Part shown: positions 59,949-64,000 of the stretch, in pieces
Layout: each line of letters opens with the position of its first letter
Position numbering within the stretch: the stretch's first letter is position 1
Origin: DATJLY01 sp963729295
Lineage (GTDB): Bacteria; Pseudomonadota; Alphaproteobacteria; ATCC43930; CGMCC-115725
Reading direction: 5' to 3'
Length of the DNA: 64,000 bases
NCBI GenBank assembly: GCA_963729295.1
Contig: CAVSNJ010000006.1
Span: 1-64,000 of the forward strand
Position numbers and translations under genes: made by a program
Notes under the pieces: generated by a model
What the model saw: only the letters and a program-made list of their open reading frames with translations
Database searches by the model: none
Told to the model about the DNA's origin: nothing

Positions 59949-60967
59949 TGGGGATGCGAGAAATGAAACGAATGCTCCTTTTGCTCGCCGCAGCATTCCT
60001 CGCGCTCGCCGCGCCGGCGCGCGCGGAAGGGGTCAAGGTCGGGATCAGCAAGCTCCTGGGCTATCCGGGCGTGCCGATCGCGCTGGCGCGCGGCTATTTC
60101 AAGGCCGAGGGCATCGACGTCGAGATGCTCTATTTCAATTCGGCGCAGCCGATCGCCGTCGGCGTCGCCTCGGGTGCGACCGATTTCGGCGTCTCCGGCC
60201 TCTCGGCGAGCTTCTACACGCTTGCAAGCCACGGCGAGCTGCGCCTCATCGCCGCCTCGGGCGGCGAGCATGCGGGCTTCCACAATCTGGCCTATCTCGC
60301 CTCGCCCAAGGCATACGCGGCGGGGCTCACCTCGCCCAAGGATTTCGCCGGTCATTCGGTCGCGATCACGCAGCTTGGCACGAGCCTGCATTATTCGATC
60401 GGGCGCGCCGCGGAGAAATTCGGCTATCCGTTGAGCGCGGTGACGGTCCGGCCGCTGCAATCGAACACCAACGTCATCGCCGCGCTCGCCGGCAACACGG
60501 TCGATGCCGCGGTGATGCCGGACACGCCCGCGCTCGCGGCGCTCGCCAAGGGCAGCGCCAAGCTCGCCGGATGGGTGAGCGACGTGGCGCCCGATTTCAG
60601 CACCGGCAGCGCCCTCTTCACCAGGACCGACATCGCGAACCAGAAGGGCGATCTCGTGAAGCGCTTCCTCGTCGCCTACCGGCACGGCGTGCGCGACTTC
60701 AACAGCGCCTTCGTGTCGGCCGACGGCAAGCAGGTGAACGGCCCCGACGCGCCCGCCGTGCTCAAGATCATGGCGGACTTCACCGGCGTTGCGCCTGAGG
60801 AGCTGATGAAGGCGATCCCCTATGTCGATGGCGAGGGCCGCATTTCGACCGCCGACATCGAGCGCCAGATCGACTGGTACAAGGCGCAGAACCTGTTGCG
60901 CGGCGAGGTCAAGGCCGAGGACCTGATCGATCCCCGCTACGCGCTGCCGCTCGTCGCCAGCCGCTGA
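59948..60967 (+). CDS. ABC transporter substrate-binding protein, NMT1/TauA-like
   Basis: A 339-residue periplasmic protein with a signal peptide (MLLLLAAAFLALAAPARA core), then VKVGISKLLGYPGVPIALAR and GYFKAEGIDVEMLYFNSAQP, the NMT1-type opening, and SPKDFAGHSVAITQLGTSLH (about residue 130). The ATG at 59948 overlaps the preceding stop (TGATG); an ATG at 59963 would give a cleaner signal peptide. Co-transcribed with the M24 protein gene. No ABC partners except the partial permease at 63794, which is not adjacent. Confidence 0.85.
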   Translation: MGMREMKRMLLLLAAAFLALAAPARAEGVKVGISKLLGYPGVPIALARGYFKAEGIDVEMLYFNSAQPIAVGVASGATDFGVSGLSASFYTLASHGELRLIAASGGEHAGFHNLAYLASPKAYAAGLTSPKDFAGHSVAITQLGTSLHYSIGRAAEKFGYPLSAVTVRPLQSNTNVIAALAGNTVDAAVMPDTPALAALAKGSAKLAGWVSDVAPDFSTGSALFTRTDIANQKGDLVKRFLVAYRHGVRDFNSAFVSADGKQVNGPDAPAVLKIMADFTGVAPEELMKAIPYVDGEGRISTADIERQIDWYKAQNLLRGEVKAEDLIDPRYALPLVASR

Positions 60968-60974
60968 GCCCTGG

Positions 60975-61631
60975 CTAGAAGCCCCAGCGCAGCCCGCCCA
61001 GAACCTCGTGCGCGGTATAGTCGCCGCGCACCGGGAAGCCGGTGCCCGAGCCCGATTCCGCGCGGCCACCGTAGAAAAAGCGATAGCTCACGTCGAGCGC
61101 GAGGTTGGGCGAGAGATACCACGACATCCCCGCCATGGCCTGCCAGGCGAACTGGTTCTTGCTGCTGCCGGTCAGGCTCGCGGGCGTGGTGCCGGAGACC
61201 GTCACGATCGAGCCGTTGACCTTGTTCTGGTCGATGCCGGCGCCCGCGCCGATATAAGGAACAAACGGGCGCAGGAACGGCACGTTGAAGTCGATATAGC
61301 CGTTGAGCATTGCCGCCCAGTTCGTGAAGCCCGCATTGCCCGCCGGCTTGAACGAACCATCGCTGCGGTAATCGAATGTCGCGTCCATGCGAAAGAACGG
61401 CGCGAAGCGCCAGCCGAGGCCACCGCCGAACACCGGACTGTTGCCGAACTTGGAGCTGGCGCCCCAGGAATAGCCGCCGTCCAACTTGAGGTAGGGTCCG
61501 GGCGCGACACCGGCATTGGAGAGCCCGAAACTGTTGTTGGGATCGTAGACCGGCGGCGGCGGCTGTTGCGCCGCGGCGGCACCGATGCCGGCGGCGAGAC
61601 CGATCGCCGCGAGAGCGAGACAGCGGACCAT
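60975..61631 (-). CDS. Outer-membrane beta-barrel protein (Omp25/OmpW-like)
   Basis: A 218-residue protein: signal peptide (MVRCLALAAIGLAAGIGAAA), a Pro-rich linker (QQPPPPVYDP), then alternating beta strands such as GPYLKLDGGYSWG, FFRMDATFDYRSDG, VPYIGAGAGIDQNKVNG and LALDVSYRFFYGG. It ends in the typical C-terminal Phe (VLGGLRWGF) needed for barrel assembly. Likely an eight-stranded small porin-like barrel. A GGGAAAGGG ribosome site precedes the ATG at 61631. It is convergent with the SBP gene, eight bases apart. Confidence 0.85.
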   Translation of the reverse strand: MVRCLALAAIGLAAGIGAAAAQQPPPPVYDPNNSFGLSNAGVAPGPYLKLDGGYSWGASSKFGNSPVFGGGLGWRFAPFFRMDATFDYRSDGSFKPAGNAGFTNWAAMLNGYIDFNVPFLRPFVPYIGAGAGIDQNKVNGSIVTVSGTTPASLTGSSKNQFAWQAMAGMSWYLSPNLALDVSYRFFYGGRAESGSGTGFPVRGDYTAHEVLGGLRWGF

Positions 61632-61795
61632 GCGTTTTCCCTTTCCCGGCGCTTGTTTGCGCCCGGGCCTGAACGGCCCGCACAGGACACGGGTTCCATC
61701 GCGCGCCAACGCATCTCGCCCCACGGGGGAGAGGGAGTCGGGCGGGCTTTACAGGGCCGCAGGTCCCCAGTACCAAGAGCCGCGGGAGGCCCGCC

Positions 61796-62764
61796 ATGCT
61801 TTCACCCAGCCCGGACGCACTTGCCGGGGCCGGTACGCTCGAGGCGCTTTATCCGCAGCTTGCCACGATCGGGCTCGGCGCCGGGTGGGCGAAGGCGACG
61901 CCGTCGCTGTGGCCGCTCCCGCACCAGACTTTCCCGCCCTATCACTGGCGCTATGTCCAGGCGAAGGCGGCGCTCGACGCGGCCGGGCGGCTCATCAACA
62001 CCGAGCTCGCCGAGCGGCGCAATCTCATCCTCGTCAATCCGCTCGAGGGCAATTCCTATGCGACGTCGCGCACGCTCGTCGCGGCCTATCAGATGATCAT
62101 GCCGCACGAGAAGGCGCGCTCGCACCGGCACACGCCGAACGCGCTGCGCCTGGTGCTCGACGCCGAACCCGGCGCCTATACCACCGTCAACGGCAAGAAG
62201 CTGCCGATGGGCATGAACGACGTGGTACTGACGCCGAACTGGTGCTGGCACGGGCACGGCAACGACAGCGCGGGCCGCGCCTATTGGCTCGATTTCCTCG
62301 ACGTGCCGCTCGTCCATCTGCTCGACCCGATGTTCTTCGAGCCGCATCCCGACGAATTCGAGGACAACGCGCCCGAGGCGCCGGACTCCCCGCTCCTCTT
62401 CCCGTGGCGCGAGACCGAGCGGCGGCTCGAGGACGCCTCGCCCGATCCGACGGGCCGGCACGGCACGTCGGTGGCATTGGGCAATCCCGCGCTCGACACG
62501 ATGGCGCTCGCCATGATGCGGCTTCGGCCGGGCGCGACGACGCGCGCCTACCGCAGCACCGCCAACACACTCTATGCCGTGGTCGAGGGCGAGGGATCGA
62601 CGACGGTCGAGGGCCATCATTTCCAGTGGGCGCGCGGCGACGTCGTGGTGGCGCCGTCGTGGCACACGCACTTCCACGGCACGAAGAAGGGCGCCGTGCT
62701 GTTCCGCGTCACCGACGAGCCGGTGCTCGACCGGTTGGGATTCTTGCGCAGCGAAGACCAATGA
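61796..62764 (+). CDS. Gentisate 1,2-dioxygenase-like bicupin
   Basis: A 322-residue bicupin. The N-terminal cupin shows metal histidines in KARSHRHTPNALRLVLD (about residue 104) and WCWHGHGNDS (about 148). The C-terminal cupin has YRSTANTLYAVVEGEGSTTV (about 260) and WHTHFHGTKKG (about 295). It resembles gentisate and salicylate dioxygenases that open the ring next to the carboxyl group. Ribosome site GGGAGGCCC. First gene of a run with a DHPD-like protein and an ABC permease. Paralogue of 26253-27236. Confidence 0.86.
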   Translation: MLSPSPDALAGAGTLEALYPQLATIGLGAGWAKATPSLWPLPHQTFPPYHWRYVQAKAALDAAGRLINTELAERRNLILVNPLEGNSYATSRTLVAAYQMIMPHEKARSHRHTPNALRLVLDAEPGAYTTVNGKKLPMGMNDVVLTPNWCWHGHGNDSAGRAYWLDFLDVPLVHLLDPMFFEPHPDEFEDNAPEAPDSPLLFPWRETERRLEDASPDPTGRHGTSVALGNPALDTMALAMMRLRPGATTRAYRSTANTLYAVVEGEGSTTVEGHHFQWARGDVVVAPSWHTHFHGTKKGAVLFRVTDEPVLDRLGFLRSEDQ

Positions 62765-62787
62765 GGCGCGCGCATTAGGGAGGAACG

Positions 62788-63777
62788 ATGGCCAATCTGC
62801 CTTTGACGTTCGCGTGCGGGCTCTATGACCGCATGCTGCCGCTCTATACCGGCGAGGTGCGAGCGGACGGGATCGATCTCAATTTCATCGCGATCGACAA
62901 CCCGCGCGACATTTTCGACCGCATGGCGGGCGGCCAGGAGTTCGATCTCTCGGAGATGTCGAGCTCGGAAACGATCCAGCGCATCGGCGCGAAGCAGAGC
63001 CCGTTCGTGGCGCTGCCCGTGTTCCCGTCGCGCGTCTTCCGCCACGGCCACGTCTCGATCAACCGCAAGTCCGGCATCAGGAAGCCGAAGGACCTCGAAG
63101 GCCGCAAGGTCGGCGTGCCGCTCTACACGCAGACGGCGGCGATCTTCATCCGCGGTTTCCTTCAGCACGAATACGGCGTCGATTGCTCGAAAATCCATTG
63201 GGTGCAGGGCGCGTTGAACCACACGGGCTCGCACGGCAACCCGACCGTGCTGCCGCTCTTGAAGCCCGCCGACATCGAGACCGCGCCCGCCGACAAGTCG
63301 CTCTCCGATCTTCTGGAGGAGGGCAAGATCGACGCCATCACGGCAACTTCCATGCCCAAGGCCTATCGACGCAATCCCGACGTCGAGCGCCTCTTCCCGA
63401 ATTTCCGCGAGGTCGAGCTCGACTACTATCGCCGCACCGGCATCTTCCCGATCATGCACCTCGTCGCGCTGAAGCGCTCGGTCTACGAGAAGAACCCGTT
63501 CGTGGCGACGAGCCTCTTCAACGCCTTCAACCAGTCGAAGAACCGTCAGCTCGAGAAGATGAAGTTCGAGGGCGCGACGCGCTACATGCTGCCGTGGCTC
63601 GGCACCGAGCTCGAGGAGATCGAGGAGGTGTTCAAGGGCGATCCATGGCCCTACGGCATCGAGGCGAACCGGCCGACGCTCGACGCCCTCGTGACATATC
63701 TCTACGAGCAGAACCTGACCGCGCGAAAGCTTCCGCTCGAGGAAGTGTTCGTGCCGGTCTATGGCCAGCCGCAGTGA
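62788..63777 (+). CDS. 4,5-dihydroxyphthalate decarboxylase-like protein (SBP fold, no signal peptide)
   Basis: A 329-residue protein: LPLTFACGLYDRMLPLYTGE at the N-terminus (no signal peptide), KPKDLEGRKVGVPLYTQTAA (about residue 97) and YYRRTGIFPIMHLVALKRSV (about 213). Same family as 5667-6614 and 12183-13181. An AGGGAGGAACG ribosome site is present. It is followed 16 bases later by an ABC permease gene. That neighbourhood is typical of a binding protein, although the protein lacks an export signal. Confidence 0.78.
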   Translation: MANLPLTFACGLYDRMLPLYTGEVRADGIDLNFIAIDNPRDIFDRMAGGQEFDLSEMSSSETIQRIGAKQSPFVALPVFPSRVFRHGHVSINRKSGIRKPKDLEGRKVGVPLYTQTAAIFIRGFLQHEYGVDCSKIHWVQGALNHTGSHGNPTVLPLLKPADIETAPADKSLSDLLEEGKIDAITATSMPKAYRRNPDVERLFPNFREVELDYYRRTGIFPIMHLVALKRSVYEKNPFVATSLFNAFNQSKNRQLEKMKFEGATRYMLPWLGTELEEIEEVFKGDPWPYGIEANRPTLDALVTYLYEQNLTARKLPLEEVFVPVYGQPQ

Positions 63778-63793
63778 GCGAGGGAGACGCGCC

Positions 63794-64000
63794 ATGACGC
63801 GCTGGCGGACGCATATGGACCGGGCGATCGTCGCCATCGTCCTGCTCGCGCTGTGGCAGGTGGCGGGCATGACGCTTGGCGTCTATTGGGTGAGCACGCC
63901 GTGGCTCACGATATCGCGCTTCTTCGTGACGCTGTTCAACGGCGAGCTGATCCGCCAGTCGGGCTACACGATCGAGGAAGCGGCGGTCGGCGCCGTGATC
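63794..64000 (+). CDS. ABC transporter permease (SsuC/TauC-like), N-terminal part only
   Basis: The window ends inside this gene, and 69 codons are visible. The N-terminal membrane segment AIVAIVLLALWQVAGMTLGV is followed by WVSTPWLTISRFFVTLFNGE and GYTIEEAAVGAVI, the usual start of NitT/TauT-type permeases (first helix, then a periplasmic link before the conserved TxxEA helix). Ribosome site AGGGAGAC. It is the only ABC membrane component in the window and follows a DHPD-like gene. Confidence 0.82.
   Translation, partial: MTRWRTHMDRAIVAIVLLALWQVAGMTLGVYWVSTPWLTISRFFVTLFNGELIRQSGYTIEEAAVGAVI

Overview
The window is high-GC DNA from a proteobacterium, most likely an environmental alphaproteobacterium of the Hyphomicrobiales/Rhodospirillales type. 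I base this on the family mix: the DUF3489/DUF2924/serine-recombinase trio, SapC, CmcJ-like and AtzH-like proteins, an Omp25-like barrel, large sets of solute-binding proteins (SBPs) and LLM-class flavin oxidoreductases, and GTG/ATGA-coupled operons. The species cannot be named from the sequence alone.

Layout. 1-4.5 kb is a gene graveyard: decayed metE-like and TetR genes, an internally deleted IS transposase, an IS3-type fragment, one intact IS (3166-4262) and another remnant beside it. 4.5-14.9 kb holds aromatic-acid-type catabolic genes: an SBP; an operon of LLM oxidoreductase, class II aldolase and 4,5-dihydroxyphthalate-decarboxylase-like (DHPD-like) protein; an operon of MFS porter, alpha/beta hydrolase and LLM oxidoreductase; another DHPD-like gene; and an AAHS-type aromatic acid porter. 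15.2-22.9 kb is an integrative or phage-derived block (terminase subunits, ParB-methyltransferase, large serine recombinase, DUF2924, DUF3489). Its right edge carries the 3' part of a tRNA-Glu(CTC) gene, probably an attachment-site copy.

22.9-39 kb mixes housekeeping-like and catabolic genes: GAF, GFA and PilZ proteins; LLM-cupin-SBP genes; an orphan gspG; a CmcJ-type oxygenase; SapC; an SDR that reads into a repeat field; a three-gene phospholipid operon resembling ynbABC; DUF1445; an amide-type SBP; an aspartase-superfamily lyase; and a cyclic-nucleotide-gated K+-channel-like protein. 39-52 kb has two more amide-type SBPs, an MFS-LLM-hydrolase-cupin operon, a GIY-YIG cassette between inverted repeats, a ThDP enzyme, a VOC protein, a CMD-family protein, an aldolase-dehydrogenase pair and several tiny genes.

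52-64 kb contains the most striking locus. It is a two-subunit molybdoenzyme closely resembling pyrogallol-phloroglucinol transhydroxylase. Its large subunit has an extra SCP2-like N-terminal domain and one frameshift, and a GxxExxY cassette sits between the two subunit genes. A badly frameshifted MFS gene lies next to it, followed by SBPs, an M24-fold protein with lost metal ligands, a gentisate-dioxygenase-like cupin, a DHPD-like gene and the start of an ABC permease.

The overall picture is a specialist in uptake and turnover of small (hydroxylated) aromatic acids. Similar modules (SBP, LLM enzyme, cupin, hydrolase, porter) recur several times, there is almost no local regulator, and several small mobile cassettes are present.
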